A DNA stretch of 64,000 nucleotides from Pectobacterium aquaticum (GCF_003382565.3 NZ_CP086253.1:2108001-2172000), one strand, 5' to 3'. Positions 17,130 to 26,322 are shown, counted from the first letter of the stretch. Notes: a model not told the origin generated them from the sequence alone. A program made the numbers and translations.

Positions 17130-18814
17130 GGCTGTGTTTCCTCCACGGTTTCCGGTGCAGAGGGTTTCTGCTGCGCTTGTTGATCCTCGCGGAAGACGCC
17201 CGCGAACGAGGCATTGCCGAATGGACTCAAGACCAGCCCTTTCATGTCATAGCGGTAGGCCAGCAGTCGTAATGACGACGCCAGCGGCAGAACGGGTAAC
17301 TGTTCTGCCAGAATACGCTGTGCCTGCTGATAATAGTCAATCCGCTTAGAAAGCTGCTGTGACGAGAGCGCGCTTTGCAGCACTTCATCAAAAGTGGGAT
17401 CGCACCAGTGCGCGTAGTTGCTCTGGGAGCGAATAGCCGCGCAGCTTAACAGCGGTCGGAAAAAGCTGTCCGGGTCGTTACTGTCCGTTGCCCATCCCGC
17501 CAGCGTTAAATCGTGGCTGAGTTCCATCAGTCGGGCTTCCTGAAAACGGCCTTCCACCGGCACGATGGTCACGGTGACGCCAATTTGCGCCAGATCGGCC
17601 TGTATCAGTTCAGCCGTTTTCAGCGGACTGGGGTTGTAGGACTGTGAAGCGCTGGGCACCCACAGACGCAGATTTAGGTTAGTCAACCCCAGTTCCTGCA
17701 AGATTTGTTGCGCTTTCTGCGGGTTATATTCGGTTACCTGTGATTCATTGTCGTACGCCCACGATGCTCGGGGCAGAATCGACGCTGCCGTTTCCGCCGT
17801 GCCGTAATAGATCGACTGCATTAACCTGTCGTTATTGATCGCCAGTGCGATGGCTTCCCGCACGCGGCGGTCGTCCAACGGCGGTTTTCGCACGTTGAAG
17901 GCCAGATAAGCGACATTCATACCGGGACGCAGTGAGAGACGCAGACGCGGGTCGTTACGCAAGATCGTTAACTGACTGGCCGCCGGATAGGCGAGGACAT
18001 CACATTCACCGGTTAGCAGCTTGGATAAGCGGCCCGTACCGCCGGAGCCAAGATCGACAACCACCTGCCGCATGCGTGGCAGGCCGCGCCAATAATCGCC
18101 GTTGCGCGTCAGGCGAATATATTGCCCGCTGCGGTATTCATCGAGCAGATAAGGGCCAGTGCCGACGGGGTCGCGATCCAGCAGCTCCTTTTTGTCCTCT
18201 TTTGCCAGACGCTGCGCGTATTCTGCGGACAGAATCGGCGCGTAGTGCGTGGCCAGATGCCAGAGGAAAGAGGCGTCTGGGCTGTTGAGCCGGATTTCAA
18301 TGCTGTATTCGCCCAACTTGCGGATGTGTTGTACCGAATCGGCGAATTGTAGACTGTCGAAATAGGGATATTCACCGCCGTTAACATCATGATACGGGTG
18401 CTTTTCGTCCAGCATGCGTTGGAAGCTGAATATCACGTCGTCGGCGTTCATATTACGGGTTGGGCTGAACTTAGCGGTGTGCTGAAATGGCACATCGCGG
18501 CGCAGGTAGAAACGGTATGTCGAACCGTTGTCCAAGACTTCCCAGCGCTGAGCCAGTTCTGGCATCAGACGATAGGTATAAGGATCGACATCCAACAGGC
18601 GATCGTAGAGCTGGGCCGCCAGCGTATCAATCGTGATACCGCTGCGCGCCATCTGCGGGTTAAACGTGTTCAGGACATCATTGACGCAATAGACAAAACC
18701 GCTCTGGCGAATATTTTCCAGCGGAGCAGGCGGCGTTAGCACGGACGGTGAGGCTGCCAGTGCAGGCAACGCCAGCCAGGTGAGTGCCAGTGCGAAACAG
18801 GTTTTTCCGAACAT
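17126..18814 (-). CDS. sapA: Periplasmic solute-binding protein SapA
   Basis: From the ATG at 18814 the protein is 562 residues with a clear signal peptide (MFGKTCFALALTWLALPALA) cleaved near residue 20. The open frame extends 39 codons further upstream, but that part is Arg-rich and would spoil the export signal. It belongs to the SBP_bac_5 oligopeptide-binding family (RLMPELAQRWEVLDNGSTYRF, VGTGPYLL). It delivers ligand to SapBC. The ribosome site is weak. First gene of sapABCDF; its promoter lies between here and the RyhB-type RNA gene. Confidence 0.96.
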   Translation of the reverse strand: MFGKTCFALALTWLALPALAASPSVLTPPAPLENIRQSGFVYCVNDVLNTFNPQMARSGITIDTLAAQLYDRLLDVDPYTYRLMPELAQRWEVLDNGSTYRFYLRRDVPFQHTAKFSPTRNMNADDVIFSFQRMLDEKHPYHDVNGGEYPYFDSLQFADSVQHIRKLGEYSIEIRLNSPDASFLWHLATHYAPILSAEYAQRLAKEDKKELLDRDPVGTGPYLLDEYRSGQYIRLTRNGDYWRGLPRMRQVVVDLGSGGTGRLSKLLTGECDVLAYPAASQLTILRNDPRLRLSLRPGMNVAYLAFNVRKPPLDDRRVREAIALAINNDRLMQSIYYGTAETAASILPRASWAYDNESQVTEYNPQKAQQILQELGLTNLNLRLWVPSASQSYNPSPLKTAELIQADLAQIGVTVTIVPVEGRFQEARLMELSHDLTLAGWATDSNDPDSFFRPLLSCAAIRSQSNYAHWCDPTFDEVLQSALSSQQLSKRIDYYQQAQRILAEQLPVLPLASSLRLLAYRYDMKGLVLSPFGNASFAGVFREDQQAQQKPSAPETVEETQP

Positions 18815-18999
18815 ACGGGATTTTTCAGTCAAGATGGTTATACACAGAGTGTATCGCACTCTTGGCATCCTCCCCACTCTTGTTATGCGCGTCTGGCGAC
18901 TTTCCAACCGATTGCGCCTGCGGATGAACACGATGGGCGGTTAGGAACCCCATAATCAGCATGGTAATGAGAAAAATTCTCAACAAAGTGCTTTACAAA

Positions 19000-19022
19000 T
19001 GATACTGATAACTATTATCATC
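19000..19022. promoter_or_regulatory. Fur box over the RyhB-type promoter
   Basis: TGATACTGATAACTATTATC and the bases that follow closely resemble the repeated GATAAT hexamers of the Fur operator. The site ends about 7 bp before the predicted RNA start, where Fur would block transcription when iron is plentiful. Confidence 0.85.
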
Positions 19023-19028
19023 ATTTTC

Positions 19029-19129
19029 GCACTTCGGCAGTTGCTTCTCGCAGGCACTGAAGGAGAGCACGACATTGCTCACATTGCTTCCAGTATTATT
19101 TTAGCCAGCCGACGTGCTGGCTTTTTTTT
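19029..19129 (+). ncRNA. ryhB: RyhB-type iron-responsive small RNA
   Basis: The core from about 19075 to 19100 is essentially the E. coli RyhB pairing region (GCACGACATTGCTCACATTG, then CTTCCAGTATTA). RyhB base-pairs with mRNAs of iron-using proteins, with Hfq, to repress them in low iron. The RNA ends in a strong terminator, AGCCAGC (19103-19109) pairing with GCTGGCT (19116-19122) and followed by T residues. The 5' part differs from E. coli, and the exact start is inferred from the Fur box position. In E. coli, ryhB lies in a different region (yhhX-yhhY); here it sits between sapA and celV. Confidence 0.93.
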
Positions 19130-19294
19130 GCCTGAAAAATGACCTCACCAGATACTTATCTTGCTTTCTATTTCTCTGTAAATAATTAATAAAATCAATA
19201 TGGTTGGGATATGTCCTAAATTGTTTGCGGGAACATAAATCTCCCTTATCATGCCTATACCCAAGATCATGGGTTCACAATGGAGATAAGGAAT

Positions 19295-20821
19295 ATGTGG
19301 ATGAGAAGGAATCAAATCGTCAGGAAATTGGCGTTAGGTGTGGTAACAACGGTGCTGGGGATGTCGCTCAGCTTTTCAGCACTATCCGCCACGCCGGTAG
19401 AAACGCATGGTCAGTTGTCCATCGAAAATGGGCGACTGGTGGATGAACAGGGGAAAAGGGTGCAACTGAGAGGGGTCAGTTCGCACGGTTTGCAGTGGTT
19501 TGGCGATTATGTCAACAAAGACTCGATGAAGTGGCTGCGTGATGACTGGGGGATTAATGTATTCCGCGTCGCCATGTACACGGCGGCGGATGGTTATATT
19601 TCGAATCCTTCCCTCGCCAATAAGGTAAAAGAGGCCGTTGCGGCGGCGCAAAGCCTCGGCGTTTACATCATCATCGACTGGCATATCTTGTCGGATAACG
19701 ATCCTAATATTTATAAAGCACAGGCAAAAACCTTCTTTGCCGAAATGGCGGGGCTGTATGGCAGCTCACCGAACGTGATTTATGAAATCGCCAATGAGCC
19801 AAACGGTGGCGTGACATGGAACGGACAGATTCGGCCTTATGCGCTGGAAGTGACTGACACCATCCGTAGCAAAGATCCCGATAACCTCATTATCGTTGGT
19901 ACGGGCACCTGGAGTCAGGATATCCACGATGCAGCGGATAACCAACTGCCCGATCCGAATACGATGTACGCGCTGCATTTCTATGCGGGTACGCACGGGC
20001 AGTTCCTGCGCGACCGCATTGATTATGCACAAAGTCGCGGCGCGGCGATTTTCGTCAGCGAGTGGGGCACCAGCGATGCATCCGGTAACGGCGGACCGTT
20101 CCTGCCAGAATCGCAGACCTGGATCGATTTCCTGAATAACCGTGGCGTAAGCTGGGTGAACTGGTCGCTTACCGATAAGTCAGAGGCGTCCGCCGCGCTG
20201 GCACCGGGGGCGAGCAAATCAGGCGGCTGGGCGGAGCAAAATCTGTCTACGTCAGGGAAATTTGTCAGAGAGCAGATTCGTGCAGGTGCGGATCTGAGTA
20301 ATGGCGATACGCCGACTACCCCGACCACGCCAACGGAGCCGACTAACCCAGGTAATGGAACAACGGGTGACGTCGTGCTGCAATATCGTAATGTGGATAA
20401 CAACCCGTCCGATGATGCGATTCGTATGGCCGTCAACATCAAAAATACCGGCAGTACGCCGATCAAACTGAGCGATCTGCAAGTGCGTTACTACTTCCAT
20501 GATGATGGCAAACCTGGCGCGAACCTCTTTGTTGACTGGGCAAACGTCGGCCCTAACAACATCGTGACCAGCACGGGGACGCCAGCCGCCAGCACCGATA
20601 AGGCTAATCGCTATGTTCTGGTGACCTTCAGCAGCGGAGCCGGTTCCCTTCAGCCGGGCGCGGAAACCGGTGAAGTGCAGGTGCGTATCCACGCCGGTGA
20701 CTGGAGCAATGTGAATGAAACCAACGACTATTCATACGGCGCTAACGTCACGAGCTACGCTAACTGGGATAAGATCACCGTGCACGATAAAGGCACGCTG
20801 GTATGGGGAACTGAGCCGTAA
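19295..20821 (+). CDS. celV: Secreted endoglucanase CelV (GH5 plus CBM3)
   Basis: The protein of about 508 residues matches Pectobacterium CelV, an extracellular cellulase (endo-beta-1,4-glucanase) secreted by the type II Out system. It has a signal peptide (to about residue 35, FSALSA), a GH5 catalytic domain (about 40-330) with acid/base Glu168 in ANEPNG and nucleophile Glu256 in SEWGTS, and a Pro/Thr linker. A family-3 cellulose-binding module follows (about 360-508, VVLQYRNVDNNPSDDAIRMAV). Start choice is uncertain: the ATG at 19295 has GGAG at 9 bp, while the ATG at 19301 has AAGGA at 8 bp. An even earlier ATG at 19280 lacks a ribosome site. It is a plant-cell-wall virulence factor. Confidence 0.96.
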   Translation: MWMRRNQIVRKLALGVVTTVLGMSLSFSALSATPVETHGQLSIENGRLVDEQGKRVQLRGVSSHGLQWFGDYVNKDSMKWLRDDWGINVFRVAMYTAADGYISNPSLANKVKEAVAAAQSLGVYIIIDWHILSDNDPNIYKAQAKTFFAEMAGLYGSSPNVIYEIANEPNGGVTWNGQIRPYALEVTDTIRSKDPDNLIIVGTGTWSQDIHDAADNQLPDPNTMYALHFYAGTHGQFLRDRIDYAQSRGAAIFVSEWGTSDASGNGGPFLPESQTWIDFLNNRGVSWVNWSLTDKSEASAALAPGASKSGGWAEQNLSTSGKFVREQIRAGADLSNGDTPTTPTTPTEPTNPGNGTTGDVVLQYRNVDNNPSDDAIRMAVNIKNTGSTPIKLSDLQVRYYFHDDGKPGANLFVDWANVGPNNIVTSTGTPAASTDKANRYVLVTFSSGAGSLQPGAETGEVQVRIHAGDWSNVNETNDYSYGANVTSYANWDKITVHDKGTLVWGTEP

Positions 20822-20854
20822 TCGAGCCTGTTAACCTATTAATCCATTTCCTCT

Positions 20855-20879
20855 GCGGGCGTGAATTCGCCCGCATTTT
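20855..20879. terminator. Terminator between celV and pspF
   Basis: GCGGGCG pairs with CGCCCGC over a 6-nt loop and is followed by ATTTTCTTT. It lies between the convergent celV and pspF genes. Confidence 0.85.
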
Positions 20880-20891
20880 CTTTCCCGTTTC

Positions 20892-21875
20892 TTACTCATT
20901 TACCACAATATCGTGTTTCTTCAGCAATCCACGTAGCTGGTGATAGGTTAATCCCAGTAGCTCAGCGGCTTTGCGCTGGTTAAATTTTGCCTGATTCAAT
21001 GCCCGATCGATCAAGCTTTTCTCCTGCTCCAACAGCCACGGTTTCATCTCCAGCGGTAAATCTGGCTGATTGATCGCTGTACGTGTTTCCTGAACAGTTG
21101 GAGTTCGGCGGAAGGGGTTCAGAATGATGGCATCGAGAGGTTGCTCGCTGTCGCCGTGGCGATACACCGAGCGTTCAACCACGTTTTTCAGCTCACGAAT
21201 ATTGCCCGGCCAGTCGTAATTCAGCAGCGTCTCGCGCGCGGCTGGCGTAAAACCGGGAAAGAGCGGCAGATGCAATTCGCGGCACATCTGAATCGCAAAG
21301 TTATCTGCCAGCAACATGATGTCCTGCTGGCGTTCCCGCAGAGGCGGGAGCTGGACAACGTCAAAGGCCAAACGGTCGAGCAGGTCCGCGCGGAATTTAC
21401 CGCTGGCGGCAAGCGCAGGCAGATCGTCGTTGGTTGCACATACCAGACGCACATCAACCTGTAGCTGATCTCTGCCGCCGACGCGCTCCAGCATGCCGTA
21501 TTCGATCACTCGCAGTAATTTTTCCTGCACCAGCATCGGAGCAGTAGCCAGTTCATCCAAAAACAGCGTTCCGCCGTCGGCGCGTTCGAAGCGTCCTAGA
21601 TGGCGCTTCTGCGCCCCGGTAAAAGCACCGGCTTCATGACCAAATAGCTCGGAGTCGAGCAGGTTCTCGTTGAGCGCCGCACAGTTGAGGGAAACGAACG
21701 GCCCTTGCCAACGCGGGGAAAGATAATGCAGACGGCTGGCGATCAGCTCTTTACCGGTACCGCGTTCGCCAATCACCAGCACGGGCTTATTTAACTGGGC
21801 CAACTGCGACACCTGTTCCAGTACCTCCAGAAAGCTGTTGGCTTCGCCGAGCAGGTTCTCTTTTTCCTGAAGCAT
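20892..21875 (-). CDS. pspF: Phage-shock-protein operon activator PspF
   Basis: A 327-residue sigma-54 enhancer-binding protein with no N-terminal sensory domain. The AAA+ domain starts almost at once: Walker A GERGTGKE at 36-43 and the sigma-54 contact loop GAFTGA at 83-88. A C-terminal Fis-type helix-turn-helix follows (about 290-325, QRKAAELLGLTYHQLRGLL). It drives pspABC when released from PspA inhibition. It is divergent from pspA, as in E. coli. Confidence 0.97.
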   Translation of the reverse strand: MLQEKENLLGEANSFLEVLEQVSQLAQLNKPVLVIGERGTGKELIASRLHYLSPRWQGPFVSLNCAALNENLLDSELFGHEAGAFTGAQKRHLGRFERADGGTLFLDELATAPMLVQEKLLRVIEYGMLERVGGRDQLQVDVRLVCATNDDLPALAASGKFRADLLDRLAFDVVQLPPLRERQQDIMLLADNFAIQMCRELHLPLFPGFTPAARETLLNYDWPGNIRELKNVVERSVYRHGDSEQPLDAIILNPFRRTPTVQETRTAINQPDLPLEMKPWLLEQEKSLIDRALNQAKFNQRKAAELLGLTYHQLRGLLKKHDIVVNE

Positions 21876-21994
21876 GATGTTCCACCGTGTTATTTTTACT
21901 AACTGTTAGCGTATTTGACTAATCTAACGGAAAGGGAAAAATAGTCAAAATTATCTATTCTTTTATTTTCAGTGAGTTAAATAGAATTAAACGT

Positions 21995-22010
21995 TGGCAT
22001 GCTTATTGAT
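21995..22010 (+). promoter_or_regulatory. Sigma-54 promoter of the psp operon
   Basis: TGGCATGCTTATTGAT matches the -24/-12 consensus TGGCACG-N4-TTGCA, with GG and the downstream TTG correctly spaced. It lies about 90 bp upstream of pspA. PspF binding sites and an IHF site are expected between 21880 and 21990; that stretch is A+T-rich but I could not define the sites exactly. Confidence 0.85.
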
Positions 22011-22100
22011 ATACCTATAGGGAGATCGAGACTGGCTCGGCTAGTCCCGGTGATAAATCAGGCGTAATCAGACGCTGGAAATCATGAAGAGGATGTAATT

Positions 22101-22766
22101 ATGGGTATTTTTTCTCGTTTTGCCGACATCGTGAACGCCAACATCAATTCATTGCTGGATAAAGCTGAAGATCCGCAGAAATTGGTGCGGCTGATGATTC
22201 AGGAAATGGAAGATACGCTGGTTGAAGTGCGTTCAACCTCGGCGCGGGCGTTGGCAGAAAAGAAACAGATTGCCCGTCGTATTGAACAAGCGCACGGTCA
22301 GCAGGAGCAGTGGCAGGAAAAAGCCGAGTTGGCGCTGCGTAAAGATAAAGACGATCTGGCCCGTGCGGCGCTGATTGAAAAGCAGAAGCTAACCGACCTG
22401 ATCGCGGTGTTGCAGCATGAAGCTGAAAGCGTGGATGAAACGCTGGAGCGCATGAAGCGTGAAATCGGCGAGCTGGAAAACAAATTGAGCGAAACCCGTG
22501 CTCGCCAGCAGGCGCTGACGCTGCGCCATCAGGCGGCGGCATCGTCGCGTGATGTGCGTCGCCAGTTGGATAGCGGTAAGCTGGATGAAGCGATGGCGCG
22601 TTTCGATCAGTTTGAACGCCGTATCGACACGATGGAGGCGGAAGCGGAAAGCCACGGGCTGGGGAAACAAAAATCGCTGGATCAGCAGTTTGCCGAGCTG
22701 AAAGCGGACGATGAAATCAGCGCGCAACTGGCGGCACTTAAAGCTAAAGTTAAGCCAGCAGAGTAA
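22101..22766 (+). CDS. pspA: Phage shock protein A
   Basis: A 221-residue PspA/IM30/ESCRT-III-type coiled-coil protein, nearly all helical (MGIFSRFADIVNANINSLLD). The N-terminal amphipathic helix binds stressed inner membrane, while the coiled coil inhibits PspF. It maintains proton motive force and membrane integrity under envelope stress. First gene of pspABC, behind the sigma-54 promoter. A hairpin (GGCTGTCGT / ACGGCAGCC, one G-T pair) sits in the pspA-pspB gap. Confidence 0.98.
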   Translation: MGIFSRFADIVNANINSLLDKAEDPQKLVRLMIQEMEDTLVEVRSTSARALAEKKQIARRIEQAHGQQEQWQEKAELALRKDKDDLARAALIEKQKLTDLIAVLQHEAESVDETLERMKREIGELENKLSETRARQQALTLRHQAAASSRDVRRQLDSGKLDEAMARFDQFERRIDTMEAEAESHGLGKQKSLDQQFAELKADDEISAQLAALKAKVKPAE

Positions 22767-22848
22767 TAAAGCGTAAACGCCATCGGATGGCTGTCGTGAG
22801 AAAACGGCAGCCGCCATAGGGCGTGTAAATAATAACTAAGGAGACACA

Positions 22849-23073
22849 ATGAGTGCGTTGTTTCTTGCCATTCCGCTGACCATTTTCATGTTGTTTGTGG
22901 CACCGATATGGCTTTGGCTACATTACAGTCAGCGTAAAAACAGTGCTCAACTGGGACAAAACGATATACAACGTCTGACGCGTTTAACGGAAGAATCCAA
23001 CCGTATGCGTGAGCGTATCAGGGCGCTGGAAGACATTCTGGATGCAGAACACCCGGACTGGAGAAAGTCGTAA
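22849..23073 (+). CDS. pspB: Phage shock protein B
   Basis: A 74-residue protein with one N-terminal membrane helix (FLAIPLTIFMLFVAPIWLWL) and a basic, coiled-coil cytoplasmic tail (QRLTRLTEESNRMRERIRAL). It works with PspC to sense membrane stress and titrate PspA off PspF. The stop overlaps the pspC start (TAATG). Confidence 0.97.
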   Translation: MSALFLAIPLTIFMLFVAPIWLWLHYSQRKNSAQLGQNDIQRLTRLTEESNRMRERIRALEDILDAEHPDWRKS

Positions 23074-23438
23074 TGAAAAATACGTGGTCAGATAAAACGT
23101 TATACCGCATACCGGAAGAAGGCATGCTGAAAGGAGTTTGCGCGGGGTTAGCACGTTACTTTGACGTGCCAGTGAAACTCGTGCGGCTGATTGCGGTGCT
23201 GTCGATATTTTTCGGCCTGTTCTTTTTCACCATGGTGGCCTACATCATTCTGACCTTTATGCTTGACCCGGCTCCGGCAGGAATGGAATGTGAGGATGAA
23301 AAGACGGCGCGTACCCCTAGCCAATTGCTAAATGAAGCCGATGCGACCTTGCAGGCCAGCGAACAGCGCCTGCGCAACATTGAACGCTATGTGACCTCGG
23401 ATACGTTTGGCGTTCAGAACCGCTTTCGTCACCTGTAA
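23073..23438 (+). CDS. pspC: Phage shock protein C
   Basis: A 121-residue inner-membrane protein with the PspC domain (LYRIPEEGMLKGVCAGLARY), a hydrophobic segment (about 45-70, FFTMVAYIILTFML) and a C-terminal leucine-zipper-like periplasmic tail. It acts as membrane sensor with PspB. No pspD or pspE follows, unlike E. coli; the next gene is ycjX after a repeat-filled spacer. Confidence 0.97.
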   Translation: MKNTWSDKTLYRIPEEGMLKGVCAGLARYFDVPVKLVRLIAVLSIFFGLFFFTMVAYIILTFMLDPAPAGMECEDEKTARTPSQLLNEADATLQASEQRLRNIERYVTSDTFGVQNRFRHL

Positions 23439-23464
23439 TTTGTCATCGGTTATACTCTTTCGCT

Positions 23465-23507
23465 GACATTATCCACCGTACGACTTGAGTCGAGAGTGGA
23501 TAATGTC
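23465..23507 (+). other. Long hairpin between pspC and ycjX
   Basis: GACATTATCCAC (23465-23476) pairs perfectly with GTGGATAATGTC (23496-23507), and a second stem, CGACT / AGTCG, sits inside. A run of six T residues begins 7 nt later. It could be an attenuator or terminator separating psp from ycjX, or an RNA-stability element. Confidence 0.6.
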
Positions 23508-23572
23508 GCGCTGCTTTTTTCTCCGCAACCAATGCGGTAGCTTAAACGTACTTTTGCAACAACACGCGTTTT

Positions 23573-23670
23573 CAACTACATGCATTGCAACTACATGGTT
23601 TACAACTACATGGTTTACAACTACATGGTTTACAACTACATGGTTTACAACTACATGGTTTACAACTACA
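23573..23670 (+). repeat. 15-bp tandem repeat in front of ycjX
   Basis: The unit CAACTACATGGTTTA occurs five times perfectly (23588-23662), with degenerate partial copies on both sides. The period is a multiple of three and no stop arises, so the ycjX frame stays open through it and would read as a Thr-Thr-Trp-Phe-Thr repeat. The array ends just before the ycjX ribosome-site region. Confidence 0.9.
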
Positions 23671-23688
23671 GGAGTGATGGATCATTCG

Positions 23689-25086
23689 ATGAGTCGACTA
23701 CAGAACGACATTAACTCTCTGGTCAATCGCGGCGTGGATCGTCACTTGCGGATTGCCGTCACTGGGTTGAGCCGCAGTGGCAAAACCGCGTTTATCACCG
23801 CGTTCGTCAATCAATTATTGAATACCCACAGCGGTGCACATCTGCCGATGTTTTCCCCCGTGCGCGAAGAGCGCTTGCTGGGTGTGAAACGCGTGCCCCA
23901 GCGCGATCTGGGCGTGCCGCGTTTTGCCTATGATGAAGGCATGGCGGCGCTGTATGGCTCGCCGCCGGCTTGGCCGACGCCGACGCGCGGCGTGAGTGAG
24001 ATTCGTCTGGCGCTGCGCTATCGCTCTAAAGATTCGCTGCTGCGTCACTTTAAAGACACGTCGACGCTCTATCTGGAAATTGTCGATTACCCCGGCGAGT
24101 GGTTGCTGGATCTGCCGCTGCTGGAACAAACCTATTTGAGCTGGTCGCAGCAGATGAGCGGCTTGCTGCAAGGGGGACGCACTGAGTGGGCGAAACCCTG
24201 GCTGGCGCTGTGCGAGAAAATCGATCCGTTGGCCCCGGCCGATGAAAACCTGCTTGCCGAGGTGGCACAGGCCTACACCGACTATCTGCACCGTTGCAAA
24301 CAGGAAGGGCTGCACTTTATTCAGCCGGGGCGATTTGTGCTGCCGGGCGATCTGGCGGGTGCGCCGGTGCTGCAATTCTTCCCTTGGCCGCAGGTGAATA
24401 ATATCGGTGAAGCTAAGCTAGCGCAGGCGGATGAGAAAACCAACATCGGCATGCTGCGCAAACGTTTTGACTATTACTGTCAGTCGGTCGTCAAAGGATT
24501 TTATAAGGATCACTTTGTGCGCTTCGACCGGCAGATTGTTCTGGTCGATTGCCTGCAACCGCTCAATAGCGGCATTCATGCGTTTAACGATATGCGGCTG
24601 GCGTTGACCCAACTGATGCAAAGTTTTCATTATGGAAAGCGCACGCTGTTCCGCCGTTTGTTTTCACCTTGTATCGACAAACTGATGTTTGCGGCGAGTA
24701 AAGCGGATCACATTACCGTCGACCAGCACGCCAATCTGGTGTCGTTGCTTCAGCAACTGGTGCAAGAGGCGTGGCAGAACGCCGCGTTTGAAGGCATCGA
24801 TATGCGCTGTGAAGGCATTGCGTCGATCCAGTCAACGCAGAGCGGGGTGGTTGATCATCAGGGACAGAAAATTCCGGCGCTGAAAGGGCATCGACTCAGT
24901 GACGGTCAGCCGTTGACGGTCTACCCCGGTGAAGTACCTGCACGTTTGCCGGGCGCGGCATTCTGGCAAACGCAGGGCTTCCACTTCGATCAATTTCGTC
25001 CGCGAGAAATGACGGTAGACACGCCGTTACCGCATATCCGGTTGGATACGGTCATGGACTTTCTGTTAAAGGATAAATTGCGATGA
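23689..25086 (+). CDS. ycjX: YcjX-family P-loop GTPase-like protein
   Basis: From the ATG at 23689 (MSRLQNDINSLVNRGVDRH) the protein is 465 residues, the same length as E. coli YcjX. The P-loop is GLSRSGKT near residue 26; the DUF463 core continues with REERLLGVKR, LEIVDYPGEWLLDLP and FDRQIVLVDCLQPLNSG. It is a stress-induced, Psp-associated NTPase of uncertain substrate. An AGGAG lies 14 bp upstream, too far for this ATG, and only 2 bp before the alternative ATG at 23677, so the start is unsettled. It overlaps ycjF by 4 bp. Confidence 0.93.
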   Translation: MSRLQNDINSLVNRGVDRHLRIAVTGLSRSGKTAFITAFVNQLLNTHSGAHLPMFSPVREERLLGVKRVPQRDLGVPRFAYDEGMAALYGSPPAWPTPTRGVSEIRLALRYRSKDSLLRHFKDTSTLYLEIVDYPGEWLLDLPLLEQTYLSWSQQMSGLLQGGRTEWAKPWLALCEKIDPLAPADENLLAEVAQAYTDYLHRCKQEGLHFIQPGRFVLPGDLAGAPVLQFFPWPQVNNIGEAKLAQADEKTNIGMLRKRFDYYCQSVVKGFYKDHFVRFDRQIVLVDCLQPLNSGIHAFNDMRLALTQLMQSFHYGKRTLFRRLFSPCIDKLMFAASKADHITVDQHANLVSLLQQLVQEAWQNAAFEGIDMRCEGIASIQSTQSGVVDHQGQKIPALKGHRLSDGQPLTVYPGEVPARLPGAAFWQTQGFHFDQFRPREMTVDTPLPHIRLDTVMDFLLKDKLR

Positions 25087-26126
25087 ACGAGCCACTGAAA
25101 CCCCGCGTCACGTTCGATGATGTCTCACCGCAAGAGCCACAGCCGCAGTTGCGTGCCGGGTTGGCATTTGATGAGCAGAGCGGCACGCCGTTTTCCCCGA
25201 TCAGCCGCGAAGAAGAAGTACCGGAAGAAGGCGCGGCGGAAGAGGCGATCAGCGCGGCGCTGCGGCCGAAGCGCAGCCTGTGGCGGCGTATGGTGATGGC
25301 GGGGATCGGGCTGTTTGGCGTTAGCGCGCTGGCACAGGGCGTGCAGTCGCTGCATAACGCCTGGGTGCAACAGGATTGGATCGCGCTGGGCGGCATTACC
25401 GCAGGCAGCCTGATTGTGGCGGCGGGCGTCGGTTCGCTGGCTGTCGAGTGGCGGCGGCTCTATCGCTTGCGGGAACGTGCGGAAGAGCGCGATGTGGCTC
25501 GCGATCTGTTACACAGCCACGGCGTGGGGGGCGGGCGCGAATTTTGTGAAAAACTGGCGCGGCAGGCGGGACTGGATAGCGGCCATCCGGCGATACAGCG
25601 CTGGCAGGCTTCGCTGCATGAAACCCACAACGACCGTGAAGTGCTGGAGCTTTATGCGCGTCTGGTTCAGCCCGTACTGGACACGCAGGCGCGGCGTGAA
25701 ATCAGTCGCTCGGCAGCGGAATCCACCTTGATGATCGCAGTCAGCCCGCTGGCGCTGGTAGATATGGCCTTTATTGCCTGGCGCAACCTACGCCTGATTA
25801 ACCGTATTGCCGCGCTGTACGGCATCGAACTCGGCTATTTCAGCCGCATTAGCCTGTTCCGTCTGGTGCTGGTTAATATCGCGTTTGCCGGTGCATCGGA
25901 GCTGGTGCGGGAAATTGGCATGGACTGGATGTCGCAGGATCTTGCAGCGCGGCTATCAACCCGCGCTGCACAGGGTATTGGCGCAGGGCTGCTGACCGCG
26001 CGTTTGGGTATCAAAGCGATGGAATTATGTCGCCCGTTGCCGTGGTTGGATGACAAACCGCGTCTCGGTGATTTCCGCCGCGAACTGATTGGACTGGTGA
26101 AAGAAACGCTGCAAAAAGGGCGTTAG
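25083..26126 (+). CDS. ycjF: YcjF-family inner-membrane protein
   Basis: A 347-residue DUF697/TIGR01620 protein that partners YcjX. An acidic, disordered N-terminus (1-75) leads to two membrane segments (about 75-125, MVMAGIGLFGVSALAQGV and GGITAGSLIVAAGVGSLAV). A long cytoplasmic part and further hydrophobic segments near 215-240 follow. The ATG overlaps the ycjX stop. Function is unknown beyond its association with the envelope-stress (psp) regulon in E. coli. Confidence 0.93.
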   Translation: MNEPLKPRVTFDDVSPQEPQPQLRAGLAFDEQSGTPFSPISREEEVPEEGAAEEAISAALRPKRSLWRRMVMAGIGLFGVSALAQGVQSLHNAWVQQDWIALGGITAGSLIVAAGVGSLAVEWRRLYRLRERAEERDVARDLLHSHGVGGGREFCEKLARQAGLDSGHPAIQRWQASLHETHNDREVLELYARLVQPVLDTQARREISRSAAESTLMIAVSPLALVDMAFIAWRNLRLINRIAALYGIELGYFSRISLFRLVLVNIAFAGASELVREIGMDWMSQDLAARLSTRAAQGIGAGLLTARLGIKAMELCRPLPWLDDKPRLGDFRRELIGLVKETLQKGR

Positions 26127-26322
26127 TGTCATGGCGATAGCGCACAGTATGCGCCATCGTTATGGACAAGTGCAGGGCAAACCGGACCCCGTTTCGTCAT
26201 TGACGTGGAAAAAACGTACAGCTGTGTCAACTTTTGCTGCCACCTTACTTCATCCGGTGCAAACGAAAGGGTATTATCAGTAGCAATAGCCCTATCGTGT
26301 CTCTTGAAGAAGGTAGCCGTTG

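Noticed and set aside
18815..18931. N-terminal extension of sapA
   Set aside because: It would put an Arg-rich stretch before the signal peptide; the ATG at 18814 gives a normal export signal.
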